A stretch of DNA of 43,515 nt from Candidatus Thorarchaeota archaeon (GCA_003662765.1 QMYR01000002.1:1-43515), one strand, 5' to 3'. Numbered from the stretch's first letter, positions 33,128-41,865 are shown. The notes: generated from the sequence alone by a model not told the origin. Numbers and translations are program-made.

Positions 33128-34300
33128 TCAGAACAGGCCCTTCCCGAACCAGAGCGACAGACCGATGTTGAGTAGGATGAGAGCAATGGCAAGACCTCGC
33201 AGCGGCCACATTATCTGACGCACCCTCCTCTCGTCTTTCATTACGAGGCCGAGGGCGTTCGAGAGTAGCTTGTCACCGTCAAAGGCAGGAATTGGGAGAA
33301 GATTGAACAGGGCCACGGAGAAGAGAATCATGAAGGTCCACATCAATGTGAGCCTAACATGGAATGCAAACATCGGCCCACCTGGAATCCACTCCCAACC
33401 AGGCTTTGGTTCCCAATAGTCTGCCCCGTAGATTCCAATATACCCTCGTGTTGCATTGAGTTCGTGCGCTGCAAGAGTTATGTTGACCGATCCGTGCCTG
33501 AGCGTCACTATAGTAAGGTTGCTTCCTGCAATTGCATGTGACATGAACTGTGACACATTTGCCCAGTTTTCAATCTCGGTGTCGTTTAAGCCGATTATTA
33601 CATCCCCAACTTGAAGTGCGTCCGCAGCGGGACTATTGGGATCGATGTCGTAGATGTATGCGCCACTTGGCGGATTGAATCCGATGGACATCAGAGCCGC
33701 AAAATTGGCAATCAGGAGCATTGCAATAAGTGCGAACACCATGTTCACGTAGGAGCCGGCGGCCAACAGTCGCATTCTAGACTGGGGAGTTGCCTCCTTC
33801 TCAAAGACCTCCTCGTCAGGCTCCACGAAACCCCCAAAGAGAACTAGGAAAAAGAAGAGGCCCGAACTTCTAATGGGGATGTCATCTCTTGCTGATGCGA
33901 TACCATGGGCAAACTCGTGTGTGACTAGAGTGATTGCGAGACCAATCATGATGTAGATGAGTGGCAGACCGGTGACCGTCACGCCTGGAATTATCGGAAC
34001 CACACCACCTGCAGACGAGGGAACGAAAAAGAACTTCATGAGATTGTCGGCCAACATCCAAAAGGCGAAAATCATACCACCAAGGCCGACCAGTATTCCA
34101 ATGTTAAAGAAGACCCGGGGGGTCTTCTTGCCAAGACGTGTGAGAAATGCGTTCAGTCGTTCGGTCTTGAACATAATGAAGAAGGGAGTACCAGCCTCAA
34201 TTCCCCTCTCACTGAAACGTTCCGGCCCAATGACTTGGGCAATGATATAGATGAGGATGTAGATTCCAGCGATGATCCCAAGAAGAGTCAGAGTGTCCAT
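33128..34300 (-). CDS. Site-2 protease family membrane metalloprotease (M50)
   Basis: A 390-residue intramembrane protease. HEFAHG (H128, E129, H132) lies in a hydrophobic segment; a PDZ domain runs from ~200 to 290 ('YDIDPNSPAADALQVGDVIIGLNDTEI'); the second metal site is 'NLLPIPAFDGDKLL' near residue 350. Six hydrophobic helices are visible. It likely cuts membrane-bound regulators. ATG 34300 starts the first helix; a longer in-frame start adds a hydrophilic leader. Standing alone and upstream of NcsA by 51 bp, it may be co-transcribed. Confidence 0.92.
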   Translation of the reverse strand: MDTLTLLGIIAGIYILIYIIAQVIGPERFSERGIEAGTPFFIMFKTERLNAFLTRLGKKTPRVFFNIGILVGLGGMIFAFWMLADNLMKFFFVPSSAGGVVPIIPGVTVTGLPLIYIMIGLAITLVTHEFAHGIASARDDIPIRSSGLFFFLVLFGGFVEPDEEVFEKEATPQSRMRLLAAGSYVNMVFALIAMLLIANFAALMSIGFNPPSGAYIYDIDPNSPAADALQVGDVIIGLNDTEIENWANVSQFMSHAIAGSNLTIVTLRHGSVNITLAAHELNATRGYIGIYGADYWEPKPGWEWIPGGPMFAFHVRLTLMWTFMILFSVALFNLLPIPAFDGDKLLSNALGLVMKDERRVRQIMWPLRGLAIALILLNIGLSLWFGKGLF

Positions 34301-34467
34301 CAGAGTCACTGTCCGGGCGCGTTTCTCAACGCCGGCCCGCCTTGAGATATAACGGTTGTGAACGAGGATGAGGCGCATGCCCGACCACAACCCTCATAAA
34401 GTGAGCATAAATCGCTACCAAGTCCACACACAGTGATGGTATAGCACTAACTGGTAGGCGAAGTACC

Positions 34468-34851
34468 GTGCCGTTCAAGCTTGTAATCTCTGACCCAGAA
34501 ACTGGAAGGGCCATCCAGTACGAATTGGATGAAGCAAAGACGAATGCATTGGTTGGGAGGAAGGTCGGAGAGATTGTCGAGGGTGATGTGATTGGGCTGC
34601 CAGGATACAAGCTGAAGATAACGGGGGGCAGCGATTCGTCAGGTTTTCCAATTCGTCCCGATGTTCATGGCAGCGGAAAGAAGAGGGTTCTCATTCGCGG
34701 CCCGCCCGGATTCAGACCCAAGAGGAAGGGGATTGCTCGCAGAAAGACTGTGCGTGGTAGGGAGTTGGCCCCGGATATCGTACAGGTCAATATGCGAATT
34801 GAGGAGAAAGGGGCCACGCCGCTCGAAGAGCTTGTCATGAAAGCTGCATGA
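34468..34851 (+). CDS. rps6e: Ribosomal protein eS6
   Basis: The 127-residue product matches archaeal eS6: 'PFKLVISDPETGRAIQYELDEAKTNALVGRKVGE' and 'GGSDSSGFPIRPDVHGSGKKRVLIRGPPGFRPKRKG'. It starts at GTG 34468 with GGTAGG upstream. It heads the conserved block eS6 - aIF2-gamma - PIN - Rpo7 - Spt4 - eS24 - eS31. Confidence 0.97.
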   Translation: MPFKLVISDPETGRAIQYELDEAKTNALVGRKVGEIVEGDVIGLPGYKLKITGGSDSSGFPIRPDVHGSGKKRVLIRGPPGFRPKRKGIARRKTVRGRELAPDIVQVNMRIEEKGATPLEELVMKAA

Positions 34852-34932
34852 AGCGACGTTTCAGATACGGTGGCTCGACGAAGACCCAGGTCATATGCTT
34901 AGCGTAGAGCGGAGCGACCATAGACTTCATAT

Positions 34933-36228
34933 GTGGTCCTGTTGAGCTTCGCTGACGTAACAAGGGATAGTGGAAGTGAAGCATTAGTGACCAGGAAATA
35001 TGAAGGACAGTCAGAGATAAACATTGGAGCACTGGGTCACGTTGACCATGGGAAGACAACCCTTGTGGAGTATCTCACTGGCGAGTGGACTGATAGGCAC
35101 TCCGATGAGATCAAGAGGGGAATCTCCATTAGGCTGGGCTACGCTGCGACAACGATATTGAAGTGCCCCAACTGTCCAGAACCTGAGGCATACACAACAT
35201 CACACTTGGCAAAGGATGGGAAATGCCCTCACTGTGGGTCTGAGCTAGAGAAACTACGTGAAGTTTCGTTTGTTGATAGTCCTGGTCACGAGTCGCTTAT
35301 GGCAACCTGCCTCAGTGGCGCAAGCCTAATGGATGGTGCAATCTTGGTGATTGCAGCGGATGAACCGTGCCCAATGCCACAGACTGCAGAGCATCTTCAT
35401 GCACTGGAAATAGTTGGTGTAAGGAACATCATCATTGTTCAAAACAAGATAGAACTCGTTTCTGAGGAACAGGCGAAAGAACACTATAAGCAGATTCGGG
35501 AGTTCATCAAAGGGACATCTATTGAAGGGGCACCAATAATACCAGTTTCTGCAGTGTTTGGGGCCAACATCGATCTCTTGATTCAGAGGATTGAGGAAAT
35601 AATTCCGACTCCCGAGCGCGATGCTAATGCACCACCGAAGATGTTCGTGGCGAGATCCTTTGACATCAACAAGCCGGGCACTCTCCCACAGGACCTGAAG
35701 GGTGGTGTCATTGGCGGGTCCATTGTACGGGGAAGGCTTCGCGTTGGTGATGAGATAGAGATAGCACCGGGGATGAAAACTGAGAAAGGATTCAAGCCCA
35801 TCCGGGCCAAGATAGTGAGCTTGGTTTCTGGGAGTGGGAACTATCTGGAGGAGGCGCATCCCGGAGGGCTGATTGGAGTCGGTACGAGCTTGGACCCTGC
35901 AGCCACGCGGGCCGACAGACTAGTGGGCAATGTGGTAGGGAGAGTGGGAAAGATGCCGAAGACCGTTAGCAAACTCACAATTCGGCCCCATCTCATGAAG
36001 CGTGTTGTTGGAATGGACTCTGAGAGGGAGGTAGAGAGCCTTAGGCACAATGAGGTCTTGATGCTCGTGGTAGGTACAGCTGCAACCGTAGGGGTGATCA
36101 CCCGACTCCACGGCGAGGAGATTGAACTCACACTGAAAAGACCTGTCTGTGTTGAGGCTGGACAAAGGATTGCACTTGGACGAAGGGTAGACAACAAGTG
36201 GCGTCTGATAGGCCATGCTGTGATATAG
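34933..36228 (+). CDS. eif2g: Translation initiation factor aIF2 gamma
   Basis: aIF2-gamma binds GTP and the initiator Met-tRNA. The 431-residue protein shows GHVDHGKTT (35-43), the zinc knuckle (C78, C81, C98, C101), DSPGHE (115-120), and the NKIE G4 motif. It has all three domains. The start at GTG 34933 is a guess; no ribosome-binding site is clear, and TTG 34942 is possible. The initiator tRNA it would bind is encoded at 38.6 kb in this window. Confidence 0.97.
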   Translation: MVLLSFADVTRDSGSEALVTRKYEGQSEINIGALGHVDHGKTTLVEYLTGEWTDRHSDEIKRGISIRLGYAATTILKCPNCPEPEAYTTSHLAKDGKCPHCGSELEKLREVSFVDSPGHESLMATCLSGASLMDGAILVIAADEPCPMPQTAEHLHALEIVGVRNIIIVQNKIELVSEEQAKEHYKQIREFIKGTSIEGAPIIPVSAVFGANIDLLIQRIEEIIPTPERDANAPPKMFVARSFDINKPGTLPQDLKGGVIGGSIVRGRLRVGDEIEIAPGMKTEKGFKPIRAKIVSLVSGSGNYLEEAHPGGLIGVGTSLDPAATRADRLVGNVVGRVGKMPKTVSKLTIRPHLMKRVVGMDSEREVESLRHNEVLMLVVGTAATVGVITRLHGEEIELTLKRPVCVEAGQRIALGRRVDNKWRLIGHAVI

Positions 36229-36243
36229 AAGTGACTTGGTATC

Positions 36244-36654
36244 GTGAGCGCATTGCCTGTTTCAGTAGTTGTAGACACGAACTTTCTGACTGTACCTGTT
36301 CAGCTCGGGATAGACATCTTTAGCGAAGCAGAGAGCGTCATAGAACGCCAAGTCCGCTTCGTCGTGCTTCAGTCAGTAGTATCAGAGATTGACCGTAGAA
36401 TTGCCATTGGCAGAAGATCGTCGCCGCATTTTAGAGTTGCAAGGGAGCTCGTCAACCGATGTGAGATCGTGGAAACACCGCAGGACATCCAGTCAATGCC
36501 AGTGGATGACCAACTCTTGGAGTATGCCTCGCGTGTCAAGGGCGTCCTTGCCACAAACGACAGAAGACTGAGACAGCGAGCACGTTCACTCGGGGTGCCA
36601 GTTCTGATGATTCGGGGAAGAAAGAGAGTTGTGCTTGAGGGGACTCTACTCTGA
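36244..36654 (+). CDS. PIN-domain protein (FCF1-like, COG1412)
   Basis: A 136-residue PIN domain. The acidic positions are D11 (VVVDTN), E in 'VVSEID', D in the 'VDDQLLEYA' helix and D in 'LATNDRRLRQRA'. PIN genes at this place next to aIF2-gamma are common in archaea and are thought to act in RNA processing. It starts at GTG 36244, 15 bp after aIF2-gamma. Confidence 0.88.
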   Translation: MSALPVSVVVDTNFLTVPVQLGIDIFSEAESVIERQVRFVVLQSVVSEIDRRIAIGRRSSPHFRVARELVNRCEIVETPQDIQSMPVDDQLLEYASRVKGVLATNDRRLRQRARSLGVPVLMIRGRKRVVLEGTLL

Positions 36655-36711
36655 CTCAACGAGAGTGTCGAGTGGGAGTAGGTTGATGTACACATGCGCC
36701 TTGTCATAATG

Positions 36712-36719
36712 TTTTTATG
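36712..36719 (+). promoter_or_regulatory. TATA box of the rpo7 operon
   Basis: TTTTTATG sits about 130 bp before the Rpo7 start, so the leader would be ~100 nt. The leader has a GGTCTAGACC palindrome near 36750 that could fold. Confidence 0.45.
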
Positions 36720-36846
36720 GCCACTGTAGCGTTGCAGCGCTGAGCCGTCGGGTCTAGACCATCGGCCTGAAGACCGAGGTCTGATTATTCTTGGAGCAAT
36801 CCTGCAAGGCGAAGCGGACTTGTTGATGACATAGGAGGTCGCACCG

Positions 36847-37440
36847 ATTTACTCAATCGTCACAGTAAGGGATGTCGTGAGAATCCCGCCATCACAGTTT
36901 GGCCAACCTCTAGAAGAGGCTGCAATGGTCCATCTCAGGAAGAACCACGAGAACGTCCTTGATCGGGACATTGGTCTGATGATAGCTGTCATTGGTATTG
37001 ATGAGATAGGACAGGGCAGACTGGTCCCCGGCGATGGCGCCACATACCACTCTGTCACGTACAGGGTATTAGCTTTCAAGCCAATCCGAGGTGAAGTGGT
37101 TGAGGGTAACGTCGTCGAAATCATGGATTTCGGCGCATTCATACGAATTGGGCCGCTGGACGGGCTTTGCCACGTAAGCCAGATATGCGACGACTTCATC
37201 ACACAAGACACAAAGGGCAACTCCCTGATGGGAAAGGAAACTGGCAGGATTCTTCAAGAGGGTGATCAGGTGAGGGCACGAATCACAACCATAAGTTTCG
37301 ACACAGGAAGTCGGTCTGGAAAGCTGGGCCTCACAATGCGACAACCCTTCCTTGGAAAGATTGGCCCCGATGTGTCGTGGGTGGAGGAAGATGTCAAGGC
37401 CGCTCGCGGCGAAGTAGAGAAGAAAGAGAAGAAGAAGTAG
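36847..37440 (+). CDS. rpo7: RNA polymerase subunit Rpo7 (RpoE'), probable AUU start
   Basis: Rpo7 forms the polymerase stalk with Rpo4. From ATT 36847 the protein has 197 residues and reads 'YSIVTVRDVVRIPPSQFGQPLEEA', the family N-terminus. It then has the S1 domain ('GEVVEGNVVEIMDFGAFIRIGPLDGLCHVSQI', ~80-110) and a Lys/Glu-rich tail. The first GTG (36877) would cut the first ten residues of the tip domain. No ATG, GTG or TTG exists between the in-frame stop at 36832 and that GTG, but AGGAGG ends 8 nt before ATT 36847. The pairing with Spt4 downstream is typical. Confidence 0.95.
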   Translation: MYSIVTVRDVVRIPPSQFGQPLEEAAMVHLRKNHENVLDRDIGLMIAVIGIDEIGQGRLVPGDGATYHSVTYRVLAFKPIRGEVVEGNVVEIMDFGAFIRIGPLDGLCHVSQICDDFITQDTKGNSLMGKETGRILQEGDQVRARITTISFDTGSRSGKLGLTMRQPFLGKIGPDVSWVEEDVKAARGEVEKKEKKK

Positions 37441-37458
37441 ATAGGAGTGGGATAGCAA

Positions 37459-37671
37459 ATGGCACGCTTACGCGCCTGCAGACAATGTCACTACCTCACG
37501 ACTGAGAACGTCTGCCCAAACTGCAAGAGTACAAACCTGTCAACGTCATTCACAGGCATAGTTGTAATACTCCCAGGACGAAATCCCCACGAAGACCCCC
37601 GAAAGACCTCATACATTGCAGAGAAACTCAATATCGACAAGCCAGGAAAATATGCCTTGAAGGTGAGATAA
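37459..37671 (+). CDS. spt4: Transcription elongation factor Spt4 (RpoE'')
   Basis: The 70-residue zinc protein has two Cys pairs (CRQC and CPNC) and the Spt4 pattern 'TSFTGIVVILPGRNP...IAEKLNIDKPGKYALKV'. Spt4 joins Spt5 and the polymerase. AGGAG lies upstream of ATG 37459. It is 18 bp behind rpo7. Confidence 0.95.
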   Translation: MARLRACRQCHYLTTENVCPNCKSTNLSTSFTGIVVILPGRNPHEDPRKTSYIAEKLNIDKPGKYALKVR

Positions 37672-37710
37672 GGAATAGTGTCGGCTCGAACCTGTGTCGA
37701 GGCTGAAACC

Positions 37711-37718
37711 TTTATTAG
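37711..37718 (+). promoter_or_regulatory. TATA box for eS24
   Basis: TTTATTAG lies about 60 bp before ATG 37774, inside a longer open frame that begins at 37678. It supports the shorter start. Confidence 0.45.
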
Positions 37719-37773
37719 GAAACCACAACTGGTCGTGCTGACTCACCCCGAGCGTGAACCGAGTCTCAGAGTG

Positions 37774-38076
37774 ATGCCAATGAAGATTGAGATTCTTCGT
37801 GAGAGAATGAACAGGCCTCTGGGAAGAAAGGAGATACACTTCAGAATACACCATGTCGGTAGTACGACACCCAGCCGCGCTGATGTCAAGGCGAAGATTG
37901 CGGCTCAGTTTGATGCCGACCCCAGCACGGTCGTGATCAAGAGGCTGAGGACGGCCTTTGGCGTTGGAGTCACTGAGGGCTCGGCAAGAATCTATGATAA
38001 TCCGGACTTGGTTCAGAGAATAGAGAATTCATACATCCTCAAGCGACACGAGGCGAAGAAGGCAGCAGAGGCGTGA
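37774..38076 (+). CDS. rps24e: Ribosomal protein eS24
   Basis: The 100-residue product reads '[43 protein letters not shown]' near its start and ends in a Lys/Ala-rich tail, as in archaeal eS24. A longer frame from 37678 adds 32 unlike residues across a TATA box, so I take ATG 37774 (ATG 37780 is also possible). Confidence 0.95.
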   Translation: MPMKIEILRERMNRPLGRKEIHFRIHHVGSTTPSRADVKAKIAAQFDADPSTVVIKRLRTAFGVGVTEGSARIYDNPDLVQRIENSYILKRHEAKKAAEA

Positions 38077-38080
38077 AGAG

Positions 38081-38239
38081 ATGGCGAGTACGTACAAGAT
38101 GTACAAGGTTGATAAGGACGGAAAGGTGACGCCACTAAAGAGGCAGTGCCCAAGGTGTGAGAAGGGCACCTACATGGCAGAACATTACAATCGTTATGCA
38201 TGCGGCAGATGCGGATACACCGAGTTCAAACGTAAGTAG
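38081..38239 (+). CDS. rps27ae: Ribosomal protein eS31 (S27ae)
   Basis: A 52-residue zinc protein starting [15 protein letters not shown]. It holds CPRC and CGRC separated by '[14 protein letters not shown]', the eS31 zinc finger, and ends YTEFKRK. It is 4 bp after eS24 with GAAGAG as ribosome site. In eukaryotes this domain is fused to ubiquitin; here it is alone. Confidence 0.95.
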   Translation: MASTYKMYKVDKDGKVTPLKRQCPRCEKGTYMAEHYNRYACGRCGYTEFKRK

Positions 38240-38256
38240 GACTCTTCTTTCCCAGC

Positions 38257-38517
38257 CTACTCCCCTGCGATTGCCATCACCCAGCGCACAAATAACAGAA
38301 CACCCACAATCATTGTCAACAGTATGTCGATGATCATTGTGTGGCGCATGTACAGCTCAGCGAGCGATGCCAGCAAGAGAGCAATGGGGAAGGTCACGAT
38401 GAATGGAAGTGTTGTGATTGTCAGCGAAATCTCATCACAGGCAATCATCGCATTGACAAGTAGCACAAGCCACAAAGTGTAGATTCCGGCCAAGAAGACT
38501 AGTTCTATCATCCTCAT
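38257..38517 (-). CDS. Small membrane protein, three helices
   Basis: An 86-residue, strongly hydrophobic protein with about three transmembrane helices (3-24, 34-54, 60-82). GGGGG precedes the ATG. No family recognised. It is convergent with eS31 and just upstream of the initiator tRNA on the other strand. Confidence 0.55.
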   Translation of the reverse strand: MRMIELVFLAGIYTLWLVLLVNAMIACDEISLTITTLPFIVTFPIALLLASLAELYMRHTMIIDILLTMIVGVLLFVRWVMAIAGE

Positions 38518-38610
38518 GAACCCCCAGCAATACGTATATCATGCACAAGGAGTCGTAGGAGCATATAGTATTAGAACTCCACATCCATTGTCACACGCAA
38601 ACATGAAAAG

Positions 38611-38619
38611 CCTTAAAAC
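38611..38619 (+). promoter_or_regulatory. TATA box of initiator tRNA
   Basis: CCTTAAAAC lies 23-31 bp before the tRNA 5' end. Confidence 0.5.
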
Positions 38620-38641
38620 CACTCCAAACGCAATTTCTATC

Positions 38642-38751
38642 AGCGGGTTGGGGAAGCCAGAGATTGGCGGACTCGATCCTCAATCGACTAAGTCTATCCC
38701 GCGGGGCTCATAACCCCGAGATCGGTTGTTCAAATCAACCACCCGCTACCA
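38642..38751 (+). tRNA. Initiator tRNA-Met (CAT) with 31-nt D-loop intron
   Basis: The acceptor AGCGGGT/ACCCGCT with A1-T72, the anticodon stem CGGGG/CCCCG with three G-C pairs next to loop CTCATAA, and encoded CCA mark an initiator. The D arm closes only after removing 31 nt (38661-38691). The result, GGGG-AAGCCAGGTCTA-TCCC, restores G18-G19 and matches other archaeal initiators. A bulge-helix-bulge is present: AGCC with GACT (one mismatch), bulges AG^A and AA^G, inner helix GATTG/CAATC. Confidence 0.93.
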
Positions 38752-38812
38752 TCTCCTTCTTCTTTTGTGTGCCATGGGCACTCTGGACAGTACTCCCAAT
38801 TGAGAAACCGTA

Positions 38813-39121
38813 TCAATCATCATCTGATGGATGACCCACCACAAGGGGCCTTCCTTCAAAGAGTGCTTGTACAATCTTGCGTCGGGCACTGACAAGGAGC
38901 CGCCAAATCGTGCCTCTTGACAGGCCCATCATCGCACCCGCATTCTCTTGATATAGACCCTCAAGATCAACGAGTCTCAGAACCTCAGTTTCCGCCAAGT
39001 CGATATGTATCGGCTCTGGTGCGGCCATCGGCTCAGGAAGCATCCGTTTTGCTGCAGGCTTTTTGCCAATTACAGGCTGTATCGGAAAGCGACCCCTAGC
39101 ACCTCTCCTTCTTCGATGCAT
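38813..39121 (-). CDS. DUF134 predicted DNA-binding protein
   Basis: The 102-residue protein matches DUF134: basic N-terminus, 'EVLRLVDLEGLYQENAGAMMGLSRGTIWRLLVSARRKIVQAL' like a sigma region 4 helix-turn-helix. Such proteins often lie near ferredoxin-MinD and NifX-like genes, as here, and may control them. It lies on the minus strand, 600 bp from those genes. Confidence 0.85.
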   Translation of the reverse strand: MHRRRRGARGRFPIQPVIGKKPAAKRMLPEPMAAPEPIHIDLAETEVLRLVDLEGLYQENAGAMMGLSRGTIWRLLVSARRKIVQALFEGRPLVVGHPSDDD

Positions 39122-39405
39122 CGATATTCAATGGCATAGTGGACATTGTCACATATGACATTACCGTTGATTGTAGGTTTGACTATCAGCGGCAGCAGTC
39201 CTCGTCCACAGTGTGGAGTTTGGGTGACATCTGAGTGACGAGATAGGCCAGCATTCAGAGGCCCAAGTTGTTAACCGCCCATGACCTCAGTAGACTCATC
39301 TCCATTGTGGATGCATAGTAACGTCTATGTTCTCAGCTGCTGCTTGTAGTCCCTTGAGGAAGACTTATACTGAGAGTATGCACAGATATCGTGGTGATAT
39401 ATCCG
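39122..39405. other. Intergenic region with one TATA box
   Basis: No gene is seen in ~280 bp. ACTTATACT at 39363-39371 is a plausible TATA box for the DUF5320 gene, about 35 bp before its ATG. No repeats noted. Confidence 0.45.
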
Positions 39406-39726
39406 ATGAGTGCAGGATGGTACCGTGGCTGGGGCCGCGGACAGGGTGGTCCGGGGCTCTGGCCGGGTAATGGCCCGTTCAGGCACCTGCCGCCGTGGGA
39501 ACGACCCGGATGGTTGTACGGCCCGGGATCATGCTGGACGCTAGGCCTGTGGGCCCCAAGAACAACTGTCCCATCAGCTGGCTGGGCCACAGGAACCCCA
39601 GCGGAGATAGACCTGCTGCGGCGCCAGAAGGAGCTTCTTGAGAGCCAAATCAAAAACATTCAGCAGACATTGGAGCAAATCTCCCAGAGGTTGCAGGAGC
39701 TGGAGAAGTCCGCGAGTGAGAGATGA
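39406..39726 (+). CDS. DUF5320-type Gly/Trp-rich protein with coiled coil
   Basis: The 106-residue protein has a Gly/Trp/Pro-rich first half ('GWYRGWGRGQGGPGLWPGNGP') and a C-terminal coiled coil (residues ~68-104: EIDLLRRQKELLESQIKNIQQTLEQISQRL). This layout is that of DUF5320 proteins seen near NifX-like genes in anaerobes. Function unknown. GGTGATAT precedes ATG 39406. It is convergent with the MinD-like genes. Confidence 0.75.
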   Translation: MSAGWYRGWGRGQGGPGLWPGNGPFRHLPPWERPGWLYGPGSCWTLGLWAPRTTVPSAGWATGTPAEIDLLRRQKELLESQIKNIQQTLEQISQRLQELEKSASER

Positions 39727-39739
39727 TTACTCTTCTCAC

Positions 39740-40624
39740 TCACGATCTCGCTCCTGCCACTTCTGAGAGGCGACTCTCAATTCGGCGCCACATGGCTTCA
39801 AGAGTTTCTGTGATGGGGTGGTCTGGGGCAAACTCAGGCAGTGTCTTTGCAGCCACCATAGACTTGGTCATGATTGGGTCAAAGGGAATCTTTCCCAGGA
39901 CCTCTATGCCTTCTTGGTGGCAGTAGTCCTCTATCATGACAGTGTTGTCAGGGTTGAGATCGTACTTGTTCACAATCACCATTGGGGTAACTCTGAACTG
40001 ATGCATGAGGCTCAGCACACGCTCCATGTCATGAATCCCAGACATGGTTGGTTCTGTCACGATTATGGCCAAACGGACCCCGGTCACAGTGGCAATTACA
40101 GGACAACCAATTCCAGGGGAGCCGTCAATCAGCACAAGGTTCTTGGCGTGCCTCTTTGCAAGCTGGATGGCAAGTTTCCGGACCTCAGTGACAATCTTCC
40201 CGGAGTTGCCCTCACCAGCATGTAATCTTGCGTGCGCCATGGGCCCGAATCTAGTGGTAGAAGTGTGGACCACCCCTGATACTTTGTCCTCCATCTGTAT
40301 TGCGCCCACGGGGCATATGTATTCGCACACCCCGCAGCCCTCGCAGGCGATTCTGTCAATCTCTGGGAGATGGATGGCATCATATCGGCACTTCTCCTCA
40401 CATAGTCCACACATGGTGCAACTGTCTGGGTCAATGACAGCTACTTTCGACGCCACAAAGTCGTCCGTGAACTGTATCTCAGGCTGAAGTAGAATGTGTA
40501 GGTCGGGGGCATCAACATCGCAGTCCGCAATGGCTATGTCCTTAGCCAAGGCGGCAAAGGCAGCTGTGATTGTGGTCTTTCCGGTCCCACCCTTTCCGCT
40601 GACGACTGCTACCTCACTGATCAT
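39740..40624 (-). CDS. MinD-family ATPase with inserted 2[4Fe-4S] ferredoxin domain, copy B
   Basis: A 294-residue P-loop ATPase of the Mrp/MinD class with the deviant Walker A GKGGTGKT (10-17). A ferredoxin domain is inserted with two clusters, C69-C72-C75-C79 and C94-C97-C100-C104. Such COG1149 proteins are thought to help assemble or carry Fe-S or metal clusters. ATG 40624 overlaps copy A by 11 bp; the longer frame to 40774 lies inside copy A and is not real. It is the last gene of a four-gene operon. Confidence 0.9.
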   Translation of the reverse strand: MISEVAVVSGKGGTGKTTITAAFAALAKDIAIADCDVDAPDLHILLQPEIQFTDDFVASKVAVIDPDSCTMCGLCEEKCRYDAIHLPEIDRIACEGCGVCEYICPVGAIQMEDKVSGVVHTSTTRFGPMAHARLHAGEGNSGKIVTEVRKLAIQLAKRHAKNLVLIDGSPGIGCPVIATVTGVRLAIIVTEPTMSGIHDMERVLSLMHQFRVTPMVIVNKYDLNPDNTVMIEDYCHQEGIEVLGKIPFDPIMTKSMVAAKTLPEFAPDHPITETLEAMWRRIESRLSEVAGARS

Positions 40625-41459
40625 GATGCTCGACCTCCTCGGTGATTGCTCGGAAAAGTTGTTGGAATCGCTCTCGCCACTCAGGTAGCTCCTCGACGAA
40701 GGGGATTCCTCTGGAATATAGCTCTGCAATCCTACGCGTGAACGGAATCTCCATGAGAATTGGTATGCCTTCACCCTTGCAGTACTCCGTCACACTATCG
40801 TCCCCGATTCCTGCCTTGTTTACGATTACACCGAATGGTATTGACAACTCTCGGACCACATCTACCGTCATCTTGAGGTCATGTAGTCCGAAGGGTGTGG
40901 GCTCGGTCACGAGAATGAGGTAGTCAGAATCCCTCATTGTTTCAATAACGGGGCAGGCCGTGCCTGGAGGTGCATCAATGATACTGACCTCCGTACCGAC
41001 GACCTCGTTCTTTACAGCCTTAATCACGGATGTGGCAATGGGTTCACCGATTGTTAGTTCTCCATATACGACCCTCCGTCCATTGGCTTCAGTGATGTGG
41101 ACCTGACCCACAGTATGTCCCACCTCAGCTATGGCATTCTCGGGACAGACCAAGGCGCACCCGCCACATGAATGACAGAGCTCAGGATAGACAATCACAC
41201 CGTTCTTTCCCACGAAGATCGCATTGAATTGACAAAACTCGGCACACTTGCCACACAGGGTACACGATTCTCGATTGACCTCAGGGATGGGAAGTTGGAC
41301 CTCTCGTGTTTCGAGTTCAGTCGGTTGTAACATGACATGTACGTTTGGCTCTTCTACATCGCAGTCATATATCGGGGCATCTCCTATGGACAGGGCCAAA
41401 TTCACAGCCACAGTGGTCTTTCCTGTGCCTCCCTTTCCAGATGCTACCGTCACTATCAT
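40614..41459 (-). CDS. MinD-family ATPase with inserted 2[4Fe-4S] ferredoxin domain, copy A
   Basis: A 281-residue paralogue of copy B: Walker A GKGGTGKT (8-15), Fe-S cysteines C66-C69-C72-C76 and C95-C98-C101-C105, and 'SIIDAPPGTACPV' as Walker B-like region. The two likely form a heterodimer. It lies 40 bp after the NifX-like genes. Common knowledge places such pairs with NifX-like proteins in anaerobes; substrate is unknown. Confidence 0.9.
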   Translation of the reverse strand: MIVTVASGKGGTGKTTVAVNLALSIGDAPIYDCDVEEPNVHVMLQPTELETREVQLPIPEVNRESCTLCGKCAEFCQFNAIFVGKNGVIVYPELCHSCGGCALVCPENAIAEVGHTVGQVHITEANGRRVVYGELTIGEPIATSVIKAVKNEVVGTEVSIIDAPPGTACPVIETMRDSDYLILVTEPTPFGLHDLKMTVDVVRELSIPFGVIVNKAGIGDDSVTEYCKGEGIPILMEIPFTRRIAELYSRGIPFVEELPEWRERFQQLFRAITEEVEHHDQ

Positions 41460-41499
41460 CTAACTCACCTACCAGCGTCATATTCAGACCGATGAGAAA

Positions 41500-41865
41500 C
41501 TAGGAGTAGTGCGCCTCTAGGCAACCTTGGGTAAGCTCCTCAAGCTCACCTCGCAGGTATGATGCCACAACTTCATCAAGGTATTGAGAGTTAGCCTGAA
41601 GAACAGCAACATTTGCCATCTGAAAACTGCTCAAACCTCTCGGCCCCATGGCGTACACAATGACAACATGTGGATTGAACGCGAAGACGTTGTCGTGCGC
41701 ATGACCCCGGCCGCCAGTGTGTTCGCTACGATTCGGCTCTACGACCTTACGCACTACCTGTCCGCCGTCTATGTCAATTATGGCGAAATACGGGGCCCTA
41801 CCAAAGTGGCCCGCCACCTTGGTCCCGTTTGGGTCGTCAACTGGTACCAGCAGCCTGCGTTTCAA
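41500..41865 (-). CDS. NifX/NifB-family (dinitrogenase cofactor-type) protein, copy 2
   Basis: A 121-residue protein of the dinitrogenase Fe-Mo cofactor-biosynthesis fold: 'VPVDDPNGTKVAGHFGRAPYFAIIDID' and the histidine stretch 'GRGHAHDN'. It starts at TTG 41865, 3 bp behind copy 1. No nitrogenase genes are nearby, so the ligand may be another Fe-S or metal cluster. Confidence 0.85.
   Translation of the reverse strand: MKRRLLVPVDDPNGTKVAGHFGRAPYFAIIDIDGGQVVRKVVEPNRSEHTGGRGHAHDNVFAFNPHVVIVYAMGPRGLSSFQMANVAVLQANSQYLDEVVASYLRGELEELTQGCLEAHYS

Noticed and set aside
36730-36800. Box C/D RNA suggested by three CTGA strings
   Set aside because: No C box (RTGATGA) lies upstream at the needed distance.
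37678-38076. Longer eS24 starting at GTG 37678
   Set aside because: The extra residues do not resemble eS24 and the stretch contains a TATA box and likely transcription start.
39740-40774. Longer start for MinD copy B at 40774
   Set aside because: The additional 50 residues overlap copy A in another frame and have no similarity; ATG 40624 begins the P-loop domain.
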